Below, piece by piece: positions 16,514 through 25,324 of a stretch of DNA of 64,000 nucleotides (positions are counted from its first letter, which is position 1; the number at the start of each line of letters is the position of its first letter). Below the pieces are notes generated by a model. It was not told the origin of the DNA. It ran no database searches and was given only the letters and a program-made list of their open reading frames with translations. Made by a program: the position numbers and the translations under genes. The stretch is from positions 7,194,233-7,258,232 of the forward strand of contig CP036432.1 in the NCBI GenBank assembly GCA_007753675.1. Direction: 5' to 3'. Source of the DNA: Stieleria magnilauensis (GTDB taxonomy: Bacteria > Planctomycetota > Planctomycetia > Pirellulales > Pirellulaceae).

Positions 16514-16750
16514 GGGCAACGCTGTGAAGCATTTTTAGCGGTAGGGCGCAAGCCCTCCGGTGTTTCGGCAACGATCAGCGACCGGAGGGCTTGCGCCCTG
16601 CCGCTAACAACTCGTCAAACGCAGGGAAGCATTTTTAGCGGTAGGGCGCGAGCCCTCCGGTGTTTCGGGACCGATCAGCGACCGGAGGGCTTGCGCCCTG
16701 CCGCTAACAACTCGTCAAACGCTGGGAAGCAATGCTTCACAGCGTTGCCC
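16514..16750. repeat. Composite palindromic repeat: two 100-bp hairpin units inside a 20-bp inverted repeat
   Basis: Outer arms 16514-16533 and 16731-16750 are perfect 20-bp inverted repeats (gggcaacgctgtgaagcatt). Inside are two units with a period of exactly 100 bp. Each holds an arm tagcggtagggcgc(a/g)agcc, a short loop, and its complement ending ccgctaa. The sequence belongs to the same family as the tandem array at 36969-37765. It occupies the spacer between the divergent-side start of the CHAD gene and the next minus-strand gene. No gene is present in it. Confidence 0.85.
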
Positions 16751-16783
16751 TTCGGGAATCGGGTAGTTGGTCGACGTCCCGAG

Positions 16784-17371
16784 TCACTGGAGGTCCGAAA
16801 ACCGCTTTCGAATCCTGTCCAGCTCGCGGCGGTACCCTTCCGCGTCACCGAATTGGCAATACAGACACTGCCGCGTATGGCAGCCCTTCGCCCGCCGCGC
16901 ATGCTTGATCGGGCACCAGTACTGTTCGGTCCGGGAAGCGATTTCCCGGGCATAGGCCAGCACGCCGTTGGAGTAACCGCAGTACACGCAGTTCAGTTTT
17001 TCGATCCCATTGAGATAGGCCAACTGGTACCGATCGATGACCACGTATTCGTGTCGGTAGACGCCGGGAATCCGATAGACCGGAAAGCAAAGCCACTGGT
17101 AGACCGTCACGAATAGATCCAGCATCGCGATCGGGATCAACAACGCATAGATCACCGGCGCGATGAGCACCGTCATCACCGTCGAACCGAGCAGGTAACG
17201 CCAAAGGGAGGTTGCGAAGGCGCGATGGCGACGGCGGAGATCCGCGTCGAAGACCACGTTTTCACGTTGCCGCTGGTCGGGAGGTTCACCCGCCGAATGG
17301 TGGATTTTCTCCGCCACGCTGCGCTCGAGTGTTTGGATCTCGGCGATCAGCTTTTCGAGGGGATGACTCAT
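16784..17371 (-). CDS. Uncharacterised membrane protein with Cys-rich C-terminal domain
   Basis: 195 residues from ATG 17371; the longer frame to 17458 has no conserved sequence. A charged N-terminal helix is followed by one or two TM segments around residues 60-95 (GSTVMTVLIAPVIYALLIPIAML). The C-terminal domain has a CxxC (CVYCGY), then Cys residues in WCPIKHARRAKGCH, then a second CxxC (CLYCQF). This arrangement could hold zinc or an iron-sulfur centre. I recall similar unnamed proteins in diverse bacteria, but I cannot assign a family or function. Confidence 0.7.
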   Translation of the reverse strand: MSHPLEKLIAEIQTLERSVAEKIHHSAGEPPDQRQRENVVFDADLRRRHRAFATSLWRYLLGSTVMTVLIAPVIYALLIPIAMLDLFVTVYQWLCFPVYRIPGVYRHEYVVIDRYQLAYLNGIEKLNCVYCGYSNGVLAYAREIASRTEQYWCPIKHARRAKGCHTRQCLYCQFGDAEGYRRELDRIRKRFSDLQ

Positions 17372-17536
17372 CCGCGTCGGACTGCTGGTTAGGGGGAATC
17401 GAGCACGGATCAGATCACTCGAACGACTCGTGCCCAGACGGTGCCTGGGAACAAGCAATCAAAGCGTGCCCGAGGGCACGCTTTCGTTTCGGCCAACGAC
17501 AACAACGTGCGATGACGCACGTCCCGTCATTCCCAT

Positions 17537-18256
17537 TCAATCCGTCATCGCCATTTTTGCGAATTGGATTCTCTCATATTCTTCGTCGGGCGATTGCAGC
17601 AACGCTTGCACGGACGGATCGATCAAGCTTTCCAGCCACTGCCCGGGGGGAATGTCATGGGACCGTTCGGCGAAGCAATCGAAGGCATTGAGGAAGACTT
17701 CTTCGACGATGTCGGACACTTGAAAGGGGTGCTCCAACCGCGAGCCGATTTCGGGGTAGCGTTCGATCCAATGGCTGATCCGCGAGGCCAGCGAGGACTC
17801 GAAGACATCCATTTCATGGCGAAACTGCTGGTAATCGTCATCGCCTACGGCTTGGACGATGGCCTCGACATTGATTTCGCCCAGGGGGGCGACATCATGT
17901 CGGGTGCCCGCGGCGAGTTTCTCGGCCTCCTCGCCGACCCGCATCTGGCGTTTGTAGGCGCGAACCTTCTTGGTCAGTTTTCGGATACAGCTTTCGAACG
18001 CCGGATGCACCTTGTGGTGACGTTCGCCGGTGAACAGCATTTTCCCGGAGAGCCCTAGACTGGTTTTGACGTGGTAGTCACGCGCTTTTTGATGATGGAC
18101 GACCGTGATGTGCAGATCTGACACAGGGAAGTCCGCCACCAGGTTGCGCAACGTGTGGAGATCGAGTTCCATGTCTTCGATCTGGTCGGCCGACAATTCG
18201 CAGCCTTTGGTGTCCAGTTCAATTCTTAGGTTGTAGCTCTCGTCGGAAAACGTCAT
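17537..18256 (-). CDS. HPF/RaiA-like ribosome-associated domain fused to a possible sigma-like helical domain
   Basis: 239 residues. Residues ~1-105 follow the HPF/RaiA (S30EA) pattern: a DLHITVVHHQKARDYHVKTSL strand region, GKMLFTGERHHKVHPAFESCIRKL, and a basic helix KKVRAYKRQM. Residues ~135-225 form a separate helical unit (FESSLASRISHWIERYPEIGSRL...DIVEEVFLNAFDCFAE). By eye this resembles sigma-70 region 2, where DLVQEVFL is typical. HPF-type proteins bind the ribosome in stationary phase. The C-terminal half differs from the usual long-HPF dimerisation domain. The sigma similarity is tentative. Confidence 0.65.
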   Translation of the reverse strand: MTFSDESYNLRIELDTKGCELSADQIEDMELDLHTLRNLVADFPVSDLHITVVHHQKARDYHVKTSLGLSGKMLFTGERHHKVHPAFESCIRKLTKKVRAYKRQMRVGEEAEKLAAGTRHDVAPLGEINVEAIVQAVGDDDYQQFRHEMDVFESSLASRISHWIERYPEIGSRLEHPFQVSDIVEEVFLNAFDCFAERSHDIPPGQWLESLIDPSVQALLQSPDEEYERIQFAKMAMTD

Positions 18257-18460
18257 TGTTTAGCTCCTCTGCAACAATTGGATGCGATGGTGTACCGGTC
18301 AAACGTCGTCGAAGTTGCACGTTCGATCCGATACGTCGCGCGACAGCAACGCCTGCTGTCCGTGATCGCACTCAGGTAAGCAAAGCCTGTGCCGCGTTGG
18401 GCGAAACCGCACGCTTTAAGAGCTTTTCTGAACCGGGCGATTCCGATCGTGATGGCAGCG

Positions 18461-20974
18461 TCAATGCGACTGCGATTTCGAATCGGTTTGCTGCAGGTGC
18501 GGTTTCCCCGGCCGAGTGGCCTCGCTCGCGGTGACCAGGTCGACCCGTTCCAGGTTCTTTGTGCCGGTCACGATGTAGGTATCCTGGGCGTTGACCTCGC
18601 GTTGATAACGGCGGCGATACCGGTCGCCGTAGCCGTAGCCGATCGACTGGTAGCTTCCGCTAGCACTGCTCTGGTAAGACGCGGTGGAGTGGGGCGCGGT
18701 GAACTTGTTGATGACCACGCCCATCACCCGTGATCCGGTCCAACGCAGCATCGCGACGGCTTCTTTCGCGTTCGGTTTGCAACGACGTTGGATCCGCATC
18801 ACCAAGATCGCGGCATCAACATAGGTGGTCACGATCGTGGGATCGCTGACCATCAGCAGGGGAGGCGTATCGACGATGATAAAGTCGTAGTTGGCCCGCG
18901 CCCATTGGAAGACGTCAGCCAGTTCGGCCAACGTCAGCGCCTCGGCGGGGTTGGCCGGCAGCGGACCGCAGGGCAGGATGTCAAGGTTCTCGATCGGCGT
19001 TTGATGGACCGCCTGGGCGGCGCTCAATTCACCGTTGAGCACGTTTGCCAAGCCGATCTTGGTCTCCAAATTAAAACGCAGCGAAAGTCTCGGGCTTCGC
19101 AGATCCAAGTCGATCAGCAGGGTGCGTTTTCCCGACTGGGCGATCGAGCAACCGACGTTGGCTGCCAGCGTACTTTTTCCGTCACCCGGCAAGGGGCTGG
19201 TGATCTGAAACACCTTGCTGTCGGTTTGTCGACGATCCAATAGCATCGCCGTCCGGACGGCGCGCACCGCTTCTGCCGCCGGTGAATGTGGCCGATGGAT
19301 CACCGCCAGCTTGGGATCCAATCGCGCAATCGAGTTGGTGGGCATTTGCTTTCGTTTAGGGCTGCGTCCCCCGTCAACGGGAATGTGCGTCAGCACTGGG
19401 GCCTGCAATTCGTGTTGAATCGCTTCGGCGCTGCGAAAGGTCTTCGCGCCGGCTTCAAACAGCAGCGCCAACAGTCCGCTCAATCCGAGACCCAGCATGG
19501 CGAACACGGCCAAATCTTTCTTCAAATCGGGACCGGTCCGGTGGGCTTTGCCGGTCGCCAACAGCGGTTCGACAAGGATCCCGCCGTTGATGTCGATCAA
19601 TTCCAGGGCGGCCAATTGCTGTTCCAATTGGATCAACATGCCTTGCAGACTGGCGATGCGTCGACGGAACGAGGCGTCGGTGTCTTCAAATTTTTTCAGC
19701 TCATCGGCGGCCAGTTTTTCGGCATCAATTTTCCGATCGACTTCGGCGAGGTCTTCGTTGGCGACACGCAAACGTTCGCTCAATCCGCGAATGTAGGCGT
19801 CGACCGCTTCACCGGCACGCACCACCTGGGCTTGGGTCGATCCGTTTGCCTCAGCGATCTGTTGGCTCTGCTCGCTCAGTTCTTTGCGGCGTCGGTCGAC
19901 CTGGGCGATCAACTCGTTCAATTTGCTTTGGGAACTTTCGATCTGCGTCACGATCGATTTGACTTCGGGGTGCGATCGACCGTACGCCATCTCCAATTGT
20001 TCCCGCCGGATCACCAGCGGAACAAGCTTCTTTTCGACCTCGATCTTTTGCATCTCCAGATCGTCCGTTGCCAGACGGTCGGTTGATTTCCCATTGAGCA
20101 TCAAACGCGAGTCTTCGAAGACATCACTGAGTTGGCCGATGATCATCGCCACCATCAGCGGATTCTTGTGACGGCTTCGCATGCTCTCTGCGAATCGCAA
20201 TTCACCGTCGAGCTGACGCTGCTTCTGCTCCAGTTGATCGCGAAAGGATTGCAGTTGAAACTGACGGTGACGGTGAGGATTGACGACCTGGCCATTGGGA
20301 TCCCATTCCAACGGGGCGCCTTCTCGAAACGTCTTGTAGGCTTCTTCCAATTCAGCCTGTTGCGGCAAGAGTTTTTCTTGAGCTTGGCTGACCAATTGCT
20401 CAAATTCATTGACCCGCAACTCACGTTCTTCTTGGAAATGGGAGCGGATCGAATCGCTGACCGCGTTGACGGCGGCGACGCAAACCTCTGGATCGTGTCC
20501 GTCAAAATGGACCGCTGCGATCAAACGGTCGCGAGAGTCCTTCAGATCTGTGATCGTTTGAAATTGAATCCCGCCCCGCACCATGGCGATGAATTGATCG
20601 TTGGTCAGTTCCCGCAAGGCCGGAATCGACCGCAGCTGTTCGTTTAGATGGACCCGCCCGGCGATCGCATCGGAACTGATCAGCGATTGCATCAGATTGC
20701 CGCTGGGGATTCCGCCGCGGACGAGACCGGTGGACGTGTCGAGCGTCAACGGTGTATCGGTCTTGAACATCAGCCGGGTCGTGGCACGATAGGTCACCGT
20801 TTTCTGCCGGTTGACCCAATATCCCAATAGCGTTCCGATCGGCAGCAAGATTGCGATCAGCCATTTGTAACGCCACAAGACCGTTCCGATCGCCTCCCCC
20901 TGTAATCGTCCACCATCACGTTCCATCGCATGACCGGTGTCAGAATGAACGTGTGGAGGCTGTGGTTCCAACAT
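18461..20974 (-). CDS. Wzz-type chain-length / BY-kinase tyrosine autokinase
   Basis: 837 residues. A TM segment near residues 35-53 is followed by a Wzz/GumC-like periplasmic region with coiled coil (about residues 180-430). A second TM lies near residue 490, and a cytoplasmic P-loop kinase domain follows. Walker A is LPGDGKSTLAAN (about residue 597), Walker A' is TLLIDLDLRSPRL, and Walker B is FIIVDTPPLL. A Tyr-rich tail (SYQSIGYGYGDRYRRRY) is the expected autophosphorylation cluster. Such proteins control polysaccharide polymerisation and export. No glycosyltransferases are adjacent, so it stands apart from its likely cluster. An in-frame ATG at 20926 is an alternative start. Confidence 0.92.
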   Translation of the reverse strand: MLEPQPPHVHSDTGHAMERDGGRLQGEAIGTVLWRYKWLIAILLPIGTLLGYWVNRQKTVTYRATTRLMFKTDTPLTLDTSTGLVRGGIPSGNLMQSLISSDAIAGRVHLNEQLRSIPALRELTNDQFIAMVRGGIQFQTITDLKDSRDRLIAAVHFDGHDPEVCVAAVNAVSDSIRSHFQEERELRVNEFEQLVSQAQEKLLPQQAELEEAYKTFREGAPLEWDPNGQVVNPHRHRQFQLQSFRDQLEQKQRQLDGELRFAESMRSRHKNPLMVAMIIGQLSDVFEDSRLMLNGKSTDRLATDDLEMQKIEVEKKLVPLVIRREQLEMAYGRSHPEVKSIVTQIESSQSKLNELIAQVDRRRKELSEQSQQIAEANGSTQAQVVRAGEAVDAYIRGLSERLRVANEDLAEVDRKIDAEKLAADELKKFEDTDASFRRRIASLQGMLIQLEQQLAALELIDINGGILVEPLLATGKAHRTGPDLKKDLAVFAMLGLGLSGLLALLFEAGAKTFRSAEAIQHELQAPVLTHIPVDGGRSPKRKQMPTNSIARLDPKLAVIHRPHSPAAEAVRAVRTAMLLDRRQTDSKVFQITSPLPGDGKSTLAANVGCSIAQSGKRTLLIDLDLRSPRLSLRFNLETKIGLANVLNGELSAAQAVHQTPIENLDILPCGPLPANPAEALTLAELADVFQWARANYDFIIVDTPPLLMVSDPTIVTTYVDAAILVMRIQRRCKPNAKEAVAMLRWTGSRVMGVVINKFTAPHSTASYQSSASGSYQSIGYGYGDRYRRRYQREVNAQDTYIVTGTKNLERVDLVTASEATRPGKPHLQQTDSKSQSH

Positions 20975-21112
20975 GGAGGGTGGCGGAGGCTAGAGGCAGC
21001 GAGGCGGGAGCGGAGCAGGGGTGATGATCTGGTTGACTCTAGGGCGGAATTAGTCAAAACGACGACGTTCGAGCCGCCCAATTGATGGCGGACTTCCCTC
21101 GTCGGCCGTTGA

Positions 21113-22621
21113 TCAGTCCAACGCATCCACATCGACATCGCAGAGCACAAACGTCCGCGTCGCCTGTCCGCGGTCGGCTTTCAGCCATTGCCTGCGTTCT
21201 TGTGCGATTTCGCCTAAGATTCGCTGTGCGTCGGCCGGGGCGATGGCCCCCGCTTCGCCGGCGTAGGCGAGTTGAATCCCACGCCAGCCCAGCGCTTCCA
21301 GGGGACGATGGAGTTGTTGCAGCAGTTCGGCCAGCTGCGACAACCCTGCGGCATCGCGGGTCTCCTCCGATGCCATCGCGGCGCCGATCGTGGTGGTTTT
21401 CCGGATCGTCTCGGCCCTGCGGCTGGTCGCCTCCGCTTCGTCGACCGCCCCTAACTCACGCAGCGACTGGCTCATCAACGCATAAGCGTGAGGATCGGTT
21501 GGATCGCGAATCACACATTCGCCAAGCGCTTTGACGGCTGCGGCGTGCTCGCCCTGAAGCGCCGCCGCGACGCCTCTGGCCAGCCAGGCGTCGGGGTATC
21601 GATCAACCGCGTCGGTGCTGCCGGCGATCCAGTTCCCCAGCGCCTCGCCGTCGTCGAGTTGGGCATAGGCACGTCCCAGCAAAGCGTCTTCTTCGGCGCT
21701 GCGAACTTGAGATGCTTCCAGACGCGATCGAACCGATGCCCATTGATCGCGGCTCACCTCCACCCGCGCCTTGCCCAACGTTCCGATGGGATCAAAGCTG
21801 TCCTTGGTCACATCACCGGGGAAGGGGTGCGAGATGGAGAGCAGCGCCCGGAGTTCGTCTTCCATGATGTCGCCGAGAGAACAGAGCCGGCTCAGGTGCT
21901 CGGCGGCTTCGATGCGTCGCCCTTGCCGCAGCATCAACCGTGACAAGTTACGGTGCACCAGGGCGGCATCGGGTACCTGGTCCAGCAACTTTCGATAGCG
22001 TTGTTCGGCTTGGGAGTACTGCCCGAAGCGGACCATCCATTCCGCCGTCTGCCCCAACACGGGCAGCCGAACATCGGGAGTCGTCGTCGCCAATTCGTCG
22101 AGCATCATGATGGCCTCCGGAAAACGCTTGCGATTGCCCAAGACCAGCGCCATCAGAAAAACGACTTGCGGGTCATCGGGGGCCAGCCGCATGGCCTGCC
22201 GCGCCAAATGGAATGCCTGTTCATCCTGTCCGGCTTGCAACGCCAGCATCGCTTGGCGGTGAAGTGTTGCGGGATCCGGCGCGGAGGGCTGGTCCGCTGC
22301 CGCGATCGACTCGGCAGGTGTCGGCGTCGCCTGATTCGACGGTGCGGGTGCATTGTCCGCAGGTGCATTGTCCGCAGGTGCCCTGTCCGCAGGTGCCCTG
22401 TCCGCAGGTGCCGTTTCCGCCCCGCTCGGATTCGCCGCGCTCGGATTCGCCGCGTCGGTGGGAGCTGCCTGCGACGGCGTGGGTGACGCCTGCTTTTTGT
22501 CACAACCGCTCCACACGGCAACCGACAGGACGAGGCACGCGGAAACAACGATGCTCTGGTGAGGTCGCACTTTCAATCGACTGTTCCCCTGCGCTGGTAT
22601 ACTTGCTTTCTGGCGTTTCAT
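21113..22621 (-). CDS. TPR-repeat lipoprotein
   Basis: 502 residues from ATG 22621; the frame extends to 23311 but that part would run antisense through the cytochrome gene. The N-terminus has a signal with a lipobox (VAVWSGC) and then a low-complexity linker of about 70 residues. The linker contains five copies of a pentapeptide APAD(R/N) encoded by a 15-bp repeat. TPR-like helices follow (AMLALQAGQDEQAFHLARQAMRLAPDDPQ; TAEWMVRFGQYSQAEQRYRKLL). It is probably anchored to a membrane as an assembly or scaffold protein. It is divergent from a multiheme cytochrome gene 65 bp away, and the two may act together. Confidence 0.82.
   Translation of the reverse strand: MKRQKASIPAQGNSRLKVRPHQSIVVSACLVLSVAVWSGCDKKQASPTPSQAAPTDAANPSAANPSGAETAPADRAPADRAPADNAPADNAPAPSNQATPTPAESIAAADQPSAPDPATLHRQAMLALQAGQDEQAFHLARQAMRLAPDDPQVVFLMALVLGNRKRFPEAIMMLDELATTTPDVRLPVLGQTAEWMVRFGQYSQAEQRYRKLLDQVPDAALVHRNLSRLMLRQGRRIEAAEHLSRLCSLGDIMEDELRALLSISHPFPGDVTKDSFDPIGTLGKARVEVSRDQWASVRSRLEASQVRSAEEDALLGRAYAQLDDGEALGNWIAGSTDAVDRYPDAWLARGVAAALQGEHAAAVKALGECVIRDPTDPHAYALMSQSLRELGAVDEAEATSRRAETIRKTTTIGAAMASEETRDAAGLSQLAELLQQLHRPLEALGWRGIQLAYAGEAGAIAPADAQRILGEIAQERRQWLKADRGQATRTFVLCDVDVDALD
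22346..22420 (-). repeat. 15-bp coding tandem repeat, five copies
   Basis: Five units of 15 bp, with plus-strand consensus aggtgc(att/cct)gtccgc, at 22346-22420. They encode the APAD(R/N) pentapeptides in the linker behind the lipid anchor. Changes in copy number would shorten or lengthen the linker in frame. Confidence 0.85.
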
Positions 22622-22686
22622 TGATTGTCGGTCGAATCGCCTTGCGGCACAATTGGGAAGTTCGTCGTCGACTCGGCGGATGAACG

Positions 22687-23889
22687 TTGGCCGTGACAAA
22701 CCATTGGTGCCCCTTGGGAGTGAGACGGGTGAATCGTGGACTGATCCTTCCCAGCGCGGGCGTTTGCTTGATTCTAATCGCGTTTGCGGCGTTTCGCGGA
22801 CCACAGGATCTCGCGGACGTCGACGCTCGGATGACCGTTGCCGCGGATGATTCGACGGGCAAGGCGTCATCCGCCCCCACGCTCGTCGGTCGTCAGGTCT
22901 GTCGCGAATGCCATGCCGAGAATTTCGCTTTGCATGCCCAGCATGGTCATGCATCAACGTTTCATCTGGTTTCGCAAACCGATCTTGCCGAGACGTTTGA
23001 CGGCCAGTCGTTCGACGCAGGCGAGCCGTACGGGACGTACCACTATCATGCCGAGGGAGAAGGCAGACTCTCGGTCTCGCTACCGGAGCGGTTTGAACAG
23101 GATCGTTTTCCGCTGCAGTACGCGCTGGGCTCGGGACACCATGCCCAAACGATGCTAACGTTGACCACGGCGGTCGACGGCCAAACCGAGGGGATCGAAC
23201 ACCGTGTGACCTGTTATTCCGATGGACGTCTCGCTCTGACGCCGGGACACGCGAACAAAACCCCCCACGATGCGTTGGAGTACTTTGGCGATTCATCGCG
23301 GGGCGAACCACTGCAGCGGTGCATCTACTGCCACACGACGAGTGCGAAGATTGTCGGTGAAACGATCGTCGACCTGGTCTCGAGTATCAATTGCGAGAAG
23401 TGTCATGGCCCGGGCAGCGAGCATGTGCGGGCGGCGCGATTGAACCCCACCTCGCCGCCACCCTATTCGGTCGGCGAACCGAGTTGGGACACCGAGTCGG
23501 AATTTCAGCTCTGCGGAGATTGTCACCGATTGCCACGCAGCATCTCCGAAAAGGAGATCCGAGACTACCCGAAACTGTTGGCGCGGTTTCAGCCGGTCGG
23601 ACTGTTGCGCAGTCGCTGTTATCTGGAATCCGATCGCCAGCTGAAATGCACGACCTGTCACAACCCACATCAAACCATCCACGCCATCGAGCGATCCGAG
23701 CACGAGCAACACTGTATCACTTGCCACCAGCCTGAAGTCGCCGAGCATGTCGCCTGTCCGGTTTCACCAACAACCGGCTGCATCGAATGTCACATGCCGG
23801 CCGTCGAACTGGACGAGGGGCTGCAGTTCCACGACCACTACATTCGAGTGCATGAACCCACGCTGCGAAGCAGCCAAGCGGGCGGGTAA
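22687..23889 (+). CDS. Multiheme c-type cytochrome with seven CxxCH motifs
   Basis: About 400 residues. The start is uncertain: TTG 22687, GTG 22693 or a GTG near 22729; the last would put the hydrophobic signal (GLILPSAGVCLILIAFAAF) right at the N-terminus. Seven heme-attachment motifs are visible: CRECH, CIYCH, CEKCH, CGDCH, CTTCH, CITCH and CIECH. Spacing is irregular, with the first heme far from the rest. The fold type is like cytochrome c554/NrfB-class proteins. It should be periplasmic and carry electrons, but the partner is unknown. The divergent TPR lipoprotein is the only obvious candidate. Confidence 0.88.
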   Translation: MAVTNHWCPLGVRRVNRGLILPSAGVCLILIAFAAFRGPQDLADVDARMTVAADDSTGKASSAPTLVGRQVCRECHAENFALHAQHGHASTFHLVSQTDLAETFDGQSFDAGEPYGTYHYHAEGEGRLSVSLPERFEQDRFPLQYALGSGHHAQTMLTLTTAVDGQTEGIEHRVTCYSDGRLALTPGHANKTPHDALEYFGDSSRGEPLQRCIYCHTTSAKIVGETIVDLVSSINCEKCHGPGSEHVRAARLNPTSPPPYSVGEPSWDTESEFQLCGDCHRLPRSISEKEIRDYPKLLARFQPVGLLRSRCYLESDRQLKCTTCHNPHQTIHAIERSEHEQHCITCHQPEVAEHVACPVSPTTGCIECHMPAVELDEGLQFHDHYIRVHEPTLRSSQAGG

Positions 23890-23990
23890 AGCCTGCACAC
23901 CGGCCGCACGTTGGTGTCCAGCCTTCAGGCGCATCCCCACGCGCTGCGAAGCAGCAAGACGCGCGGCTGAACCCTGCACATCGGCGCGGC

Positions 23991-24027
23991 AAAAAAAAAT
24001 CCTCGCCCATGTTTGATGGGCGAGGAT
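23991..24027 (-). terminator. Intrinsic terminator of the DUF1559 gene
   Basis: A perfect 12-bp stem (23999-24010 with 24016-24027, loop 5 nt) is followed on the minus strand by nine T residues (23991-23999). It lies 31 nt after the stop of the DUF1559 gene. This is the clearest rho-independent terminator in the window. Confidence 0.92.
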
Positions 24028-24058
24028 GCGATTGAATTCGAAGCGAACGCGAAGCCGC

Positions 24059-25324
24059 TTACTGGTTGAGTTGCTCTTGGATCGTTTCGCCGGAGGCTTT
24101 GGTTCCCAACGCGCCCCACAAGCCATAAGGGCTGACTTGACCGGGGCTTCTTGGTCCGCCGCCTGCGTTGCGTCGCACTGCACCGGCGTGAGAGTCACCC
24201 GCTTCGACCGAATCGGTCATGAAGACCACGGCACCATCGACCATCAAGATGTGAGCTCCGCCTTGGTGGTTGCTGCTCGGCGGCATCGTTCCGGGACCAT
24301 CGATCCACTGTCCGACACAAACCTCTCGGTTCGGTGGCAACACCGTGAACACCTGCGTGCAGTGGGCACGGAAGTTCGCCCAAGCGGCACCACGAGCTTC
24401 GTGGTTGTTTTGGCTCAGCACTTCGGGATTGTTGCAGTCCGCACCACCGTTGCACCAAAACTTGGGACGATCCGGATCGATCTCGTTGTTGTCCGCACAC
24501 AAGGACGGATTGTTGTTGACCTGGTTTCCGCCACGACGGTTCCAGGACGCCGCGGTTCGAATGTCACGGTCACCCAGGTCCGTTTTGATTTCGCCCATCG
24601 CGATGGTGTTGGACAAGCCGTCCAGGATGTCACGGAACTTCGCCGCCCTGCGAATCATGAACGCACCCCGGCTGACGGAATTAAAGTTCCGGACTCCACC
24701 GGCCCCATTCGGCGTCAGATCTCCACGCTTCAACGCGTGGTGCCAAGGACTCGGCGAGTCGCCCATGCAGACCGCATAGTTGGTCCGTCCCAGTGCGGGC
24801 AGCCCAGTGCCGGGGTCGCTGGGGCAACGCAGCGTCGGAATCTCCGTCGACCACGGGATGTACCCTGGGTTTCGGGAAAAGTTGCGAGGGTTGGGCCCCA
24901 TCGCAGGCCAACGCTGCGGGTTGGTCAATCCGGTGGTGCCGGGAGGCGCCGCGCCGGTGACCGTCTTGGTGCTGGGGTTGGAAACTTCCGCCCAAATTCC
25001 CTGCTGCTCGAAGAACGCCGTCAGCGGGACCAAGGCGCTCAAGCACTCGTGGTTGGCATCGTTACCCGTCCGCCACCAGCGATTGTTTTGCAAACCGATT
25101 CCCGTTCCGCCGCCATGCACGGGTAACTGCTTGAAGGCCGAATGATAGTTGTGGACCGCAATTCCGATTTGCTTGAAATTGTTACTGCAGCTCATCCGAC
25201 GAGCTGCTTCACGGGCGGCTTGGACTGCGGGTAACAGCAATCCGACAAGAATACCGATAATGGCGATGACGACGAGGAGTTCGACAAGCGTGAACCCTGA
25301 AGTCCTTCTGAATCGTTGATTCAT
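24059..25324 (-). CDS. DUF1559 protein with type IV pilin-like N-terminus
   Basis: 421 residues. The N-terminus has the prepilin cleavage and methylation motif (GFTLVELLVVIAIIGILVGLLLPAV) followed by QAAREAARRMSCSNNFKQIGIAVHNY, the standard DUF1559 opening. The large C-terminal domain contains CPSDPG, NYAVCMGDS, IRRAAKFRDILDGLSNTIAMGE and HILMVDGAVVFMTDSV, all family landmarks. Planctomycete genomes carry dozens to hundreds of such genes. They are thought to be processed by prepilin peptidase and to form pseudopilus-like or surface structures, but the function is unproven. It ends at a strong terminator, and a small lipoprotein gene lies upstream on the same strand. Confidence 0.95.
   Translation of the reverse strand: MNQRFRRTSGFTLVELLVVIAIIGILVGLLLPAVQAAREAARRMSCSNNFKQIGIAVHNYHSAFKQLPVHGGGTGIGLQNNRWWRTGNDANHECLSALVPLTAFFEQQGIWAEVSNPSTKTVTGAAPPGTTGLTNPQRWPAMGPNPRNFSRNPGYIPWSTEIPTLRCPSDPGTGLPALGRTNYAVCMGDSPSPWHHALKRGDLTPNGAGGVRNFNSVSRGAFMIRRAAKFRDILDGLSNTIAMGEIKTDLGDRDIRTAASWNRRGGNQVNNNPSLCADNNEIDPDRPKFWCNGGADCNNPEVLSQNNHEARGAAWANFRAHCTQVFTVLPPNREVCVGQWIDGPGTMPPSSNHQGGAHILMVDGAVVFMTDSVEAGDSHAGAVRRNAGGGPRSPGQVSPYGLWGALGTKASGETIQEQLNQ

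Noticed and set aside
22622..23311. 230-codon N-terminal extension of the TPR lipoprotein
   Set aside because: It would lie antisense to the cytochrome gene and place the lipobox signal in the middle of the protein. The ATG at 22621 precedes the signal directly.
23870..23990. Degenerate repeats (ctgcgaagcagc, cctgcacaccgg) after the cytochrome gene as a further REP unit
   Set aside because: Only short segments match the family and no full arm pair can be drawn, so no feature was assigned.
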